Shown here one piece after another: positions 34,351 through 46,200 of a stretch of DNA of 64,000 bases (positions within the stretch are counted from its first letter, which is position 1; each line of letters begins with the position of its first letter). The notes below the pieces were generated by a model. It was not told the origin of the DNA and ran no database searches. It saw nothing but the letters and a program-made list of their open reading frames with translations. The DNA lies in contig CANJKZ010000084.1 of the NCBI GenBank assembly GCA_947471745.1, forward strand, positions 3,208,501 through 3,272,500, read 5' to 3'. Position numbers and translations under genes: made by a program. The DNA comes from Closterium sp. Naga37s-1. Lineage: Eukaryota > Streptophyta > Zygnematophyceae > Desmidiales > Closteriaceae.

Positions 34351-34444
34351 CCGAGGCGCGCGATAGGCAGGACAGCAGCAGCGGAAGCTAACGGTGGGCC
34401 CATGCACAAGATCGACCCGGGAGGGTCGACCTGCTCTGATTCCA

Positions 34445-34582
34445 TGTTAGAATTGTGAAGGAATGAATCAGAAAAGAGAGGTTTCACTAGCAGGCAGTTG
34501 AGTACATATAGCAAACCCTAAATTGGGCTGTACTCACTATTGAGTACCACACTGCAGGCTAGACAAATATAACATTCTGACA
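34445..34582 (-). repeat. 5' LTR of element 4
   Basis: 138 bp partner of 33123-33260. Confidence 0.92.
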
Positions 34583-37500
34583 CTCTCTCATCTCCTTCTG
34601 CCGACGCTCTTCCTCCTGCTGTTTCTCCTTCCGTCTCTTGGCGTCCTCTGCTTCCTTCCTATTGGCCTCCTCCTGCCGGCGCTCCGCCTCCTGCTGTTTC
34701 TCCTTCTTCCATCGCTCGGTGTCCTCTGCTTCCTTCCTCTTTTCCTCCTCCTTCTGCCGCCGCTCCTCCTCATGCAGTCTCTCCCTCTTCCACCGCTCGG
34801 TGTCCTCTCTCAGAACCGCTAACCACCTCTCTTCCACCTCCCTTAACATCCCCTCCCTCATCTCCCCTCCTGACTAGCGAACCTGAACTTTCACGCTTAG
34901 TAGACTGGCCTGCAAGGTAGAGAGAGTCGATCAGATTTGCTCGCGAAACTCGGCCGCCGTTTGTGCTTCCCGGCGACGTTCGTTGTTTCCATGGCGGACC
35001 TCTGCCAAGTTGGCGAGGGCGTCGCGGCAGTAATGGACAGTCAAATCACCGACGTCACGAATGATACTCCTATTGCGGGCCGCCAAGTTACAGAATGTCT
35101 GCGCCATCGTTCGGGCTAATAAGGTCAGACGACGCGTGACCTCGGCTGGGCTTATGTCCCAGCTTTCGCCCTCGATGAACCCGTCACCTTGTTCTACCAG
35201 GACTGTACACGTGCGCCACAGCATCCGCCGAATTGCCCCCTCTGCCTCGACCCACTCTTCCTCCACCCACGTCCCCTCTCCTCGAAGTCAATCTCTTGCT
35301 CCCCCTCTTGCAAGCGATTCGTCTCTTCAGCTCTCTGACGAATATCTTGCAATCGCTCATCCTTGGAAGATCCACTGTATCCCTCGACGCCCCATCTTCT
35401 GCCACTCTCCATGCCCTCTCAGCCACAATTTCTGGTCCCTGCCTCGAAGTTCCTCCCAATACCATCCAGACCGACGGATGTACCGCATCCTCCTTTGTTT
35501 CATCTTCCTCTGTTTCCATCGCATTTGCCTCGCTGCAACTCACACCCGCCTCCTCTCTCTCCCGCGCCTCCTCCTCCATTTTCTTCTGCTCCTCTGCATC
35601 TGCATTATTCTGCGCCTCTGCCTCGGCCCTTTTCTGCCCCTCTGCCTCTGTGATGTTATGCTCCTCTGCATCCGCCGTCTTCTGTGCCTCTGCCTCTGCC
35701 CTCTTCTGGCCCTCTACCTCCGCATTATTCCGTGCCTCCGGCTCCGCGGTTGTCTACGCATTTGCAACCGCAAACTTCTGCGCCTCTGCGTCTATAAAAT
35801 TTTGCGCATCTGCATCCGCCCTCCTCTACGCCGCTACCTCTGCGTGCTTCTACGCCTCTGCCTCCGCGATCCTCGGCGCCTCTGCATCCACAATCTTCTC
35901 CGACTCTGCATCTGAGCACTTCTGCGCCTCTGCCTCCGCCTTTTTCTCCAGCTCTGCCTCGGCCCTTTTCTGCACTGCGAACTTCTGCATCTCTGCCTCC
36001 ACCTTCTTCTTCGTCTCTGGCTCTGCAAACTTTGGCGCCTCTGCATCCGCACTCTTTTGCAGCTCTTCATCTGCCAACTTATGTGACTATGCATCCGCCT
36101 TTGTTCTTCCCTCTACCTCTACCATCTTCTGCGCCTCTGCCCTAGGCGTCTGCTGCACCTCTGCCTCTGCGATCTTCAGCTCCTCTGCCTCCGCCCTCTT
36201 CTGCGCCTCTGCCTCCAAGTACTTCTGCGCCTCACCCTCCGCCATCTTATGCGCATCTGCCGCTGCCCTTGTCGGCGCCTCTACATTCGCCTTCTTTTGC
36301 ACCTCTGCCTCTGCGAGCTTCTGCGCCTCTACCTCTGCCTTCTTCTACGCCTCTGCCTCCGCCTTCTTCTGCACCCCTGCCTCCGCCTTCTTCTGCGCCT
36401 CTGCCTTCGCCTTCTTCTGCGCCTCTGCCTCCGCCTTCTTATGCGCCTCTGCATCCGCGATCTTCAATGCCTCTGCAGTAGCCTTCTTCTTCGTCTCCGC
36501 CGCCGCGATCCTCTGCGCCTCTGCCGCCGCCTTTTTCACCACCTCCGCCTCCACGATCTTCGGTGTCTCTGCATCCGCTATCATCCTCGCCTCCGCCACC
36601 ACGCTTTCCTGCATCTCTTCCTCCATCTTCTTTTCCACCTCCTCCGCCTTCATTTGCGCCTCTTCGGAAACCGTTGGGTCGTCGACGTCCACTCTCCGTG
36701 CCTCTTCCACCGCCTTCCACTTTACTCTTGGCAAACTAACTTTCAAGTACCCCGCATCCTCTTCGGTCCGCTGCCACACATTGCTGGTGAGATCCTCTTC
36801 TCCTACCACTCCCACGCCTGCACCTGTCGCGTCACGTATTTCTTGTGCTCCCGGAAAGGACACGTTAGGGTCCGTAGCCAGTTCCACCTCACTTGGTTGT
36901 TGCGAATCTTCTACACCCTCCTCGCCTTCCTCCAATATCCCCACCAACTCCTCTTCTGCAAAACTGAGCTACCTTCCTCCACCTCTAGCACGTTCCTCTT
37001 CCAATACCCCCTCCGATGTCTGCACAGCCTCGTCTATACCCTGCAAGTTTCCAGTCAACATCCCCACCCCTTCTCTCTGCGTCTCCGTCTCACGACGAGC
37101 AGACCTCCTAACACGTTCCAAAAACCTGATCTGGCGGGCGCCATTCCTCGCCCGTTCATCTGCTTGAGCCGACCATTCTCCCGGACCAGGTGCTTGGGAT
37201 CTCCAGGAATAAGATACTTCTGCAACCCTTGGTGCCGCTTCTTCTACTACCGCGGCTCCTCCTCTATGCCTCTCGTCCTCGCGTGCACCTCTCTGCACTG
37301 ACGCCACCATCACCCCCTCGGTCCTCCTAACTCTCACGTCCTGGTTCGCCACCGCATCTTCGACCCTTTCCTCCATCGTCTCCACCTCGTCGGTCGCCTC
37401 ATTCCCTACCGCAAGAGCATCCTCTTCAAAATGGTCGAAACAAGCACGGCAGCTACTCACGAGCATACATCCGACTTCGTGGGCCTTATTTTTACCACCG

Positions 37501-38401
37501 CCCAAATTGATCATGTTGTCTTCAATCTGCAGCGCCAAAAGGTCCCCCCATTTGTCCAAAAGCTTGCTAAACAGGTGAGTCACTTGCAGGCCCGATCCCA
37601 CCTCATAACGCCCCTGCACCTTGTTGATCTACGTTATACCGCAACAGAAACAAGGAGAAGTGTTAGTGCACAGTAACGTTTCACGCCAGGAATAACTTAA
37701 ACAACCATAATGATTGACACATACCGCTCCAACTTCGACGTCCACAGCGTTGAGACGGACTTTCATGTCGCAGATGACCTCTCCTATATGGCCGCCACTA
37801 TATACGCCGCCTCTTGTGAACTCGAGCTCCAGTTGTTCAACAAGCCACCTGTATGGATTGATGGGTAGTTAGATGATGTATACCAGGTGCGGCAGATGGT
37901 AATAGAAACGGAAAAAAAAAACCGCTTACATAAAAACATTGATAGCAAAATGGGTGTGGCGACAGTCAGGAACCCCAGACTTTGGGTCGAAGTGAATGAC
38001 ACATGTACGGTAATCGCCGCGCGGTGGGGCCAGCAAATCCTTAGGGTTCAATAGAACCATAAGGCTGATTGATGCGCTGGGCGGCTCATGAACTCTGCCA
38101 TCCAGAAATATAATTATTAGTAGGTTTGTACGGAATGGTTGAAATACTCATCATATACATAATAAAACACTTACGCAGAGAGAAGAGTTATGATAACCAT
38201 CTGATAGTCGAGCAGAGACCAATAACCCCTTCTGCACGTTGGCTTGCGTGGTTGCTCATTCCTCAAGCGTCGGAGCTCGCTTGGAGTGAGGATCTTGACG
38301 TCCTTAAGCTCCCTTGCGCCAAGCTTGTCCTTGGCAACTTCACTGTGCAGAGGACGGTCGAGCGTAGGGTTAGTATGGCGGATGCCGGCGGATACTATAA
38401 G

Positions 38402-38525
38402 TGTCAGAATGTGTAGTTTGTCTAGCCTGCAGTGGGGTACTCTATAGTGAGTACGGCCCCTTAGGGTTTCCTATATGTATCCACCTGCTTGCTAGTGCAA
38501 TCCCTCCTTTGCCTGTTTTCTCTTG
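38402..38525 (+). repeat. solo or partial LTR related to element 4
   Basis: Begins TGTCAGAATGTGTAGTTTGT and follows the reverse complement of the element-4 LTR: CTAGCCTGCAGTGGGGTACT, then TAGTGAGTAC, then TTAGGGTTTCC. Similarity fades after about 120 bp, so the right end is approximate. No second LTR is seen. It cuts the 5' end of the coiled-coil gene. Confidence 0.75.
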
Positions 38526-39419
38526 CCTAGCTAGCCAAAACCCTAGCTATGGCTCCTCGTTTTGCCAGCTATTTTGACAATAAGAACGCAGAGGCGTTTA
38601 TGATTCGCTACGTGAGTTATGAAAATAACTTACAGAATGTCGTATGCTAATAAAGCTTCGTTCCACTCTATCTGGCCCTTGCACAAGCTGTCGTAGGATG
38701 CCTTTCCGAGTCGTACACACATGCCACACCCCTCCGTAGTCAATAATCTGGTCATGGCTAACCTATGACGGAAATCCACGCAGAGGTTATACTGTCATCC
38801 CGCACCGGTAAGAACTCTACCACTGCTGAAATTTGAGGAATTGGCGTCCAAAGTGGTCTCTGACCAATGCAATGATACGAGAGAGAAGTCTAGGAAGAAG
38901 ATTAGAGTAGAGTAGAGAAACTGAGGAAAATGCCAAGGATGAGGAACAAAATGGGCTCCCGAACGTGAAATCAACCCTCGCCTCCCAACTCAACCCGACG
39001 TGTTCACAGCTTCTCGGTATGAACCGATAGACTAGGGTATGTCGCCCGCAGGTTTTGGCGCGCTTTGTTTCACCGCACGTGATCAACCTTTCTTACACGA
39101 AAAAAAGCAACATTGGATTGCGCATGCAAGTTGTCATTATCTGAGCGCCAAATTCTCTATTATGCAGTTAGACTGGCAGAAAGATTGCCAAGTAGGTTTC
39201 CATATTGTTTTTCTACCAATGAATGTTGCATGCAGAAGCAACCGTCTGACAAACTTGCGGTGGATTTCCAGATTGTTATTCCACCAATGATGCTCACGCT
39301 TCCATCGACCTTATCTGCAATGCATGCATAAACGTACCATCTGACAATGATCATGTGGTCGAAAAATCTGTTGCGTCCTCGTATAACACGTACACGGTCT
39401 GACCCTGTGAAAAAAAAAA
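38526..39419. other. spacer, no supported gene
   Basis: A short frame MAPRFASYFDNKNAEAF at 38550 follows the LTR-like sequence and could be the start of a degraded gag. Nothing else is convincing. Confidence 0.35.
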
Positions 39420-40625
39420 AAAAAAAAAAATGTGAAATTGAGAGGGGGGTCAGGAATAGGTGTGATGAGAGTGCCCTATCAAATTCAGATCCCCTGCCCA
39501 AGGAGAAGTGGGTGATTTCACTAGAAACCTGATTCTAGGAAATTCTGCCATCAGAAAACACACCCAAAACTTTATTATTGTTTTTTTTTAATGAAAATGA
39601 TAGGGGGGTCTGGAATATGTGTGATGAGAGTCTCTTATCAAAATCATATCATTTGCCCAAGTAGAAGTAGGTGATTTCACATGAAACCTGATTCCAAGCA
39701 TTTCTGCACAGAAATCTGCAGTCTGCTGCAGAACAAGGCATGAAAAACCATGCAAACCTTAAAGAAATGAGGTGAATTTGATAGGGGGATCTGGAATAAG
39801 TGTGATGAGAGTCCCCTATCAAAATCAGATCATTTGCCCAAGTATAAGTAGGTGATTTCACATGAAACCAGATTCCAGGCATTTCTGCACAGAAATCTGT
39901 AGTTTGCTGCAGATCAAGGAATGAAAAACCATGCAAACCTTGAAGAAATGAGGTGAATTTGATAGGGGGATCTGGAATAAGTGTGATGAGAGTCCCCTAT
40001 AAAAAAAAAAATCATTTTCCCAAGTAGAAGTAGGTGATTTCAGATGAAACCAGATTCCAGGCATTTCTGCACAGAAATCTGCAGTCTGCTGCAGAACAAG
40101 GCATGAAAACCATAGCAAAACTTGATGAAATGAGATGAATTTAATAGTGGGATCTGGAATAATTGTGGCGAGAGTCCCCTATCAAAATCAGATCATTTGC
40201 CCAAGAAGAAGTAGGTTATTTCACGTGAAACCAGATTCCAGGCATTTCTGCAGAGAAATCTACAGTCTGCTGCATAACAAGGCATGAAAACCATAGCAAA
40301 CCTTAATGGAATGAGGTGAATTTTATAGGGGGATGTGGAATGAGTGTGATGAGGGTCCTCTATCAAAATCAAGTCATTTTCCCAAGGAGAAGTAGGTTAT
40401 TTCACATGAAACCTGATTCCAGGCAATTCTGCACAAAAATCTGCAGTCTGCTGCAGGACAAGGCATGAAAACCATAGCAAACCTTGATGAAATGAGGTGA
40501 ATTTGATAGGGGGATGTGTAATGAGTGGGATGAGCGTTCCCTATCAAAATCAAGTCAATTTCCAAAGTAGAAGTAGGTGATTTCACATGAAAACCTGATT
40601 CCAGGCAATTCTGCACTGAATCCAT
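39420..40625. repeat. about 181-bp satellite, six to seven copies
   Basis: Landmark GATCTGGAATAAGTGTGATG and variants recur near 39449, 39608, 39789, 39969, 40152, 40331 and 40511, a spacing of 180-183 bp apart from a shorter first unit. Units share CTGCAGTCTGCTGCAG and diverge by 5-15 percent by eye. Poly-A runs lie at its left end (39411-39430) and 200 bp to its right (40821-40843). Frames inside it are artefacts. Confidence 0.92.
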
Positions 40626-42189
40626 GCTAGAAAAATCAAGCTAGGCTGTGTACAATGAGCTGAAAATGTGTTGGGAGACTGGATAACGAGTCCTGACACT
40701 AAAATCCAGAACACAACAGGTTACCAAAAAATAACATGTGACTAATGTCCAGGGAATGACATTGTAGGTGCTAGTAGCAACCTTAGTTGAGGCAAAAGTA
40801 ACGAAACTGTTGTTTTTTGGCAAAAAAAAAAAAAAAAAAAAAAACATCACTCTTTGTAGAGGAGTTCATGGAGGTTCAGGAAATCTAGGTTTCATTCAAA
40901 ATGAACCACGAAATATAGAGTTACGAGCCAAACCACACGCAATTCTTACTTGGCCATTCTAATTTTCAGTTAGTCTGTATTAAAACGTAGAGTAAATAAC
41001 CAATGTTATACACAAGTAATGTTGTACACTAGCTGCCTCGACCCTTTCGTCCGGCTGTCCATTGTCGCCCACCGCCAGTGTTACTCCGCTTGCGACATTT
41101 CGTTGCGACTTCAGGTGGTTTGGATTTTACAAGCCCCACACCACTTTTGCGCCAAATCCGTCTCGCACTGGCAAAATTGCTTTTCGCAAAAAAAAAAAAA
41201 AAAAAAAAAAAAATGCCTGACAAGTCCGGCTCGAAACGCAGGATTCGAGTGGTGCTTTCGCCTCTTGCCCGCCTTTCCGCCTTCATGTGGTTTGGATGTC
41301 TAGGTTCTTGTCTCTCTCGCTCGCTCGCGAGGGCAGGGGGGCAAGAGCACAGTGATCCAAATTCCAGGTGCCTGGTTACCCGGCGACCGCTTCCCTGGCG
41401 AGGGGTTACTTCGGGTGAGGGTGTGAATCGCCATGAACGAAATCTGGAAAACAGAAACTGGTGAGAGTCCGTGAGTTCGCGTCTGCGAAATCGATCTCAA
41501 CTCGCCGAGCACAGGAACTTAGTTTCGAATGAAGACGAGATTCGGAGATTTAATTCGTGAAAGGATTTCGCATGCTTGAAGGGATCGCATATGCGAAACG
41601 ATATGATTTCGAAGGGGGTTGGCGAACAGAATATACCTGAGAACAACCTGAGAACCAACCTGTAGCGCATGATTTACTTGGGACATGGGCTGTCATACTC
41701 AAAACCCTGCTCACTTTTGTGAGATTTTGCAGTTAATATTTTTTTTTCCGGATAGAAGGAAGCTAGCGACGTCAATTACGGGCATTCCAAGAGCGCATTC
41801 GTCACTGCATCCGTATACGTCGTATCACTGATATTCGTGAGCGTTGGCGCGAGGGTAGTAACTGTTGCCTCGCCTCCTCGCCTGACCTCGCACCTCGCCA
41901 GCGCCAAGGTGTGTGACAGCGGCGTACCTCGTGTTGTCAAGGCACCCTCCCTCTTAGCTCCTCCCCTCTCACTGTCACACGCCTTCTCTAGTCGTTCCCC
42001 GCCTCGTCGCGCCTCCCCTCGCCATCCCAAGTGGCCGCAAGAATACCTTTGAGCCTAGGCGACGTCGTCGACTTTCGCAGAGCTTTTCGCGCACCTTCGT
42101 AAGAAAACCATAGACCAATCACGAGGTAGCTGAATTTGCTGATACCCCGACGATAACCCGCGCGGCGCGGCGCCTCCCCCCCTTAGTCG
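40626..42189. other. spacer with two long poly-A runs, no supported gene
   Basis: A-runs of about 23 at 40820 and about 25 at 41189, both preceded by TTTTTGGC or TTTTCGC. They may be retroposed tails, but no target duplication was found. No coding frame is supported. Confidence 0.4.
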
Positions 42190-42790
42190 CGCTTCCCCTC
42201 ATCACGCGGAGCCCTCCCCTCTTCGCGACTCCCCTCGCCCTCCCCTCGTCACTTCCCCTCCATTCGTCCCAACCACCCCGTTGTCGCGACACTTCTCGAC
42301 GTGCCTCTTGTCGCGCCTCTACTCCCCTCGTCGCGCCCTCTCTCGCTAGCACCTCCCTTCCCTTCCCCATGTCGTTGCTGCCGTTCCCTTTCCTCACTCA
42401 CCAGCCTTCACCCCCACTGCGTGCCATAATTTCCCCCTCTGATTTGCCCCCTTTTCCCCCCAATGCTTGCCATCATTTCTCCCTCTGCTTGCCCCCACTT
42501 CCCCATCTGCTTGCTATAATTTTCCCCTCTTCTTTCCCTGATTTTTCCCCCCTGCTTGCCAGCACTTCCCCCCCTTCCCTGATTTCCCCCTCTGCTTGCC
42601 CGCATTTCCCCATCTTCTTGCCATCATTTCTCCCTCTTCTTGCCCCTGTTTCCCCATCTGCTTGCTATCCTTTCCCCCTCTTTTTACCCCTCTGCTTGAC
42701 CCCATTTCCCCCTCTGCTTGCGATCATTTCCCCTCTGCTTGCCATCATTCCCCATTCTTCTTGCCCTCATTTCCCACTACCGGATGATGC
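42190..42790. repeat. C/T-rich degenerate minisatellite
   Basis: 42420-42780 is built of CCCTCTGCTTGCCATCATTT-type units of about 25-35 bp. Open frames on both strands are low complexity. Confidence 0.8.
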
Positions 42791-43222
42791 AAATTGGGCA
42801 GATACCGGTAGGTAGCTTTGGGGAACAATGTAGGTACCATGTACTGTATTACCAGTACCGTATCTCCATTGGACACCCCCTAGTCTAGAATCTTTTAGGA
42901 ATCTTCTTGTACCATATCTGTTCTGTACATGGCCCTGCTGATTTATCCAGTCTTAATACTCCTGTGTATGCTCTGTTTTTGTTGAACCATACGCGTTAGC
43001 TTTCTAGGCGACCCATTGCAACTTTTGTGGTAACTTCTTTGGATGATCTCCATAGCACATTATATTACAGCAAGAATCAGCGTTCAACAACCGAGTTGCA
43101 GGCTTCTCAAGTGGGTGGTGGTGGTGTGCTCATAGTCAGATGGCGTGGCGTCAATGCTATGCTACACATTCCCATCATATCATCCACTAGTTGCCTTCCA
43201 TGCCAGTCGCAGACCTGTACGC
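42791..43222. other. 3' flank of the left DOMON gene
   Basis: No coding frame. GTGGGTGGTGGT near 43112 and the following bases resemble the sequence beyond the right DOMON gene (near 53002), so the tandem duplication extends past the coding exons. Confidence 0.5.
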
Positions 43223-46200
43223 CTACACGGTGCACCCAAGGTTGACAGAAAAGCTACCCCTGTTGGGCGAAACAGGAACCGAAAAGAAGAGGGGGAGGCG
43301 AGGGGAGGGGGAGGGGAAGGGAATGTGCAGGGATGGTGGTGGGGAGGGTGAGAAACTGAACGAGAATGAATTGACTAAGGGAAAGTTGGGTACAAATGTA
43401 AACCCTAGAAAACTGTACCCCATATGTGCTACCCCACTATAGCCTACAGTAGCTATGTCATATAAATCTGACACACCCCCATAGGCAAAGTGGGGGAGAA
43501 CAAGGGGTCACAAGACCAGTCAAGCAAAGCAAAGCAAGCTCAGGGTGGATCACAAAGTCACCACACATTCCGAGCACAAGTTCAAGGCCACAAGGCCAGT
43601 TCACATGCAGGATTACATATATATATAAGGCTAGACAAGCAAGAGCAGGGTATATATATATGCAACAGTACAAACAAGGTCAAGGGGTGAGCAAGTGAGG
43701 CAAGGTAGGCACAAGACCCAGCTGAGTACAGAAGCGCTGATGATCACAAGGCGCAAGTGCCTTGGTGAAGATATCAGCAGTGTTGGCCTGAGAGGCCACG
43801 TACGCAAGCCGCAGCTGACCACGCTGCTGTAGCTCACGAGCAAGGAAGTAGCGGAGAGCAATGTGCTTCGTTCTGTGCTCCAGTCTCTGCTCTCGACACA
43901 AGGCCAGCATGGCCTTGTTGTCTACGTACAGCACTGGAGGAGAACGAGGCGGCTCTCCGAGGTCAGTCAGCAGGTAGGTGAGCCAGCGAAGCTCCTGTGC
44001 AGCCATGGCCCCGGCGTAGATCTCAGCCTCACAACTGGAGCCGAGAACAGAAGACGAGCGGGTAGCCCGCCACGAAACAGAGCCGGAACCAAGGCTGAAG
44101 GTGTAACCCTGTGACGACCGCTGCGTAGCCTGGTCGTCAGCCCAAGAAGCGTCTGCGTGCCCAGTGAGGACCACTGGACTCTGCCCTCCAAGCACAAGCC
44201 CCATGCCCGACGTACTGCACAAGTAACGCAACACCCTCTTCGCTGCAGCCATGTGCTCCGGTCTGTGTCTCCCAGGAGCAACATAGCATGCGAGAATGCT
44301 AAGAGGGTATGCGAGGTCAGGTCGTGTGCAGGTCATCAGGTACATGAGGCAGCCAACAAGCTCTGGGTACGGGCCACTCGACTCTACGGACTCATCCGAA
44401 GGCAGAGCTGAGAGCGAGTGGCGAGTAGGCAGAGGAGTGGCCTGAGGCGAGGAGTACGTGAAGCCGAAGCACTGAAGGACCTGCTGCACCATGTGTGACT
44501 GAGTCAGGGTAATGGTGCGGCGTGCTCTGTCCCGGGTGATCTGCAAGCCAAGGTAGCAGCGCAGTTCACCCAGGTCTGTGCACGTGTGTCTCTTCTACAG
44601 CTCGGACTTCACGTGGGCGAGTCCAGCAGTGTCAGCTGTGGCAAAGACCAAGTCGTCGACGTACACGAGGATGTAGAACGGCGGCAAAGAAGTGTCGGTG
44701 CGCAGAAACAGCGACGGGTCGGCAGTAGAGGGAGCAAACCCAAGAGCCGCAAGTGTAGTCCTCAGTGTGTCGTGCCACTCACGCGGTGCCTGGCGGAGAC
44801 CGTAGACTGGCCGCCGGAGGCTCCACTGGGTGCCAGGAGGAAAAGACCCAGTGAAGCCAGGTGGGCGACGCAGCCAGATCTCCTCGTGCAGGCTGCCCTG
44901 CAAGAAAGCAGTGCTGAAGTCAAGAGAGTGCAGCTCGTAGTCGCGGTGAGCAGCTATGTGCAGCAGTACCCGAAGAGTGGTCATCTTCGGGGTGGGAGAG
45001 AAGGTCTGAAAGTAGTCAACTCCCTGCCGCTGACTGAAGCCACGAGCCACGTAACGCGCCTTGAAGACAGGCGGAGAACCCGGCGGTCGCTTCACCCTGA
45101 AAATCCACATGCCACTGACGATGTTCGCCCCAGGCGGGGGAACCTCGTCAACGTAGGTGCCTGTGGACTTCCAGGAAGCCATCTCTGTGTCCATAGCTGC
45201 CTGCCACTGAGAGGAGTAGGGACCATCTATCGCCTCCGCGTAAGAGCGCGGAGTCGGGATGTCAAGTGCATCCGGGTCTCCCTCAGGGGTAAGCAGTACG
45301 GACACGAGATGAGGTGAAGCAGCAGCCAAACACTGGAACTCCTCCTGCCTGTCCTCAAGGACGTCCGTGCCAAGGGCACACTCACCCCCGACGGACGGAG
45401 GACAGACAGACTCAGACTCAACGACAAGACTAGCAGCGTAGTCTAGACGACAGCGAGCAGCAAAGTCGACGAGCTCAGTAACTAGGGCAGACGCAGCAGT
45501 GGACTCAAAGGAAGGGCCAGTGATGACAGTAGCAAGGAGACGCGTGACAGTAGGACTGGCAGCACGAAGAGAGTCCGACTCCGGGTCGGGAAGAGCAGGA
45601 AGAGAGGACTCAGGAGGAGAAGGCAAAGGGGCACGCAGAGGAGCAGTGGACGGACGCAGAGACATCCGGTGCGTGCCAGGGACAGGAGGAGGACGCTGAC
45701 GCGAACCACGACCACTAGTGCGAGGAAGACGGACAGGCGACGCAGGGCGAGACGCAGGCTCACGACGCTCAGCCAGACCTCCAGTAGGACCAGTGTAGGG
45801 AGAAGGAGCGGGCAGTGGGGAGGCCGGCTGTAACTGTAACTGTGACGGGACAGGCTGTGGACACTCTAAGGGAGCTGAAGGAGCGGAACGAAGTACGGCC
45901 GAGGCCGCGCGGCGACTCCAGACACAGCAGGGACAGCACCAGTACCCCCAGCGGCAGCACCAGCGCCAGCAGCACCTCCAGCTCCAGTACCTCCAGCAGC
46001 ACTAGTAGCACCCCCAGCAGGACCGCCTCCAGGACCGACAGCAGTAGCCTCAGCGTCAACACCCTCAGCAGCTCCAGCTCCAGTCGTACCCGCAGGCCCA
46101 GCAGCTCCAGTACTCCCAGTACGAGGACCTCCGGGACCCGCGGCACCAGCACCCTCAGCAGCCGAAGAACCTCCAGCTCCAGCAGCACGCCTCCAGCGCC

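Larger units (their letters stand above)
33123..34582 (-). mobile_element. non-autonomous LTR element 4, no coding capacity
   Basis: 1460 bp with 138-bp LTRs (TGTTAGAATTGTGAA...CATTCTGACA) that differ at about five positions, and a perfect target duplication CTCTC (33118-33122 and 34583-34587). Orientation follows the PPT beside the left LTR (minus-strand GGGGGTG) and the primer site TGGAATCAGAGCAGG beside the right LTR. The interior (33261-34444) has no gag or pol similarity that I can see. It is a 3' region with duplicated hairpins and a GC-rich repeat region of CGAGGGCGCCACGACGGGCG type. The leader motif GGTGGGCCC is shared with the autonomous elements. Older than elements 1, 2 and 5 by LTR divergence. 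Confidence 0.9.
30706..38392 (-). pseudogene. large coiled-coil protein gene, broken by two LTR elements
   Basis: Minus-strand gene, 5' end cut near the solo LTR at 38402. Exons 38175-38392, 37930-38094, 37725-37848 and 37628 onward join in phase. They encode a mixed region (ILTPSELRRLRNEQ, YRTCVIHFDPKSGVPDC) and then acidic sequence. 36.9-35.2 kb is an Ala/Glu/Lys/Gln repeat of EAEAQKKAEAEA type. 34.9-30.7 kb is a charged coiled coil (EEERRQKEEAKRKEAEDAE). In-frame stops in the long exon are all TAG: 36969, 36345, 36087, 35850, 35826, 35754. The last five sit at repeat positions held by Gln. Frame changes occur near 35.4-35.2 kb and near 32.54 kb; a TGA is at 34931. Elements 4 and 3 split the coil. 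It ends at a TGA near 30704. Family not recognised. Confidence 0.55.

Noticed and set aside
35750..36971. TAG (and TAA) read as glutamine, as in some ulvophyte algae
   Set aside because: TAG stands at Gln positions in several decayed genes, but the phase-consistent 19.4-24.0 kb gene and the 1008-residue element-2 frame have many Gln codons and no in-frame TAG or TAA. Both DOMON genes end in TAG at the conserved C-terminus. Mutation is the simpler reading.
37628..38392. Ulp1-type cysteine protease in the 5' exons of the coiled-coil gene
   Set aside because: A His-Phe and Asp/Cys-containing stretch loosely suggests it, but the His-Trp, Asp, Gln and Asp-Cys landmarks are not all present, so no function is assigned.
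42119..42815. Possible gene in 42.1-42.8 kb
   Set aside because: C/T-rich minisatellite; the predicted proteins are pure low complexity.
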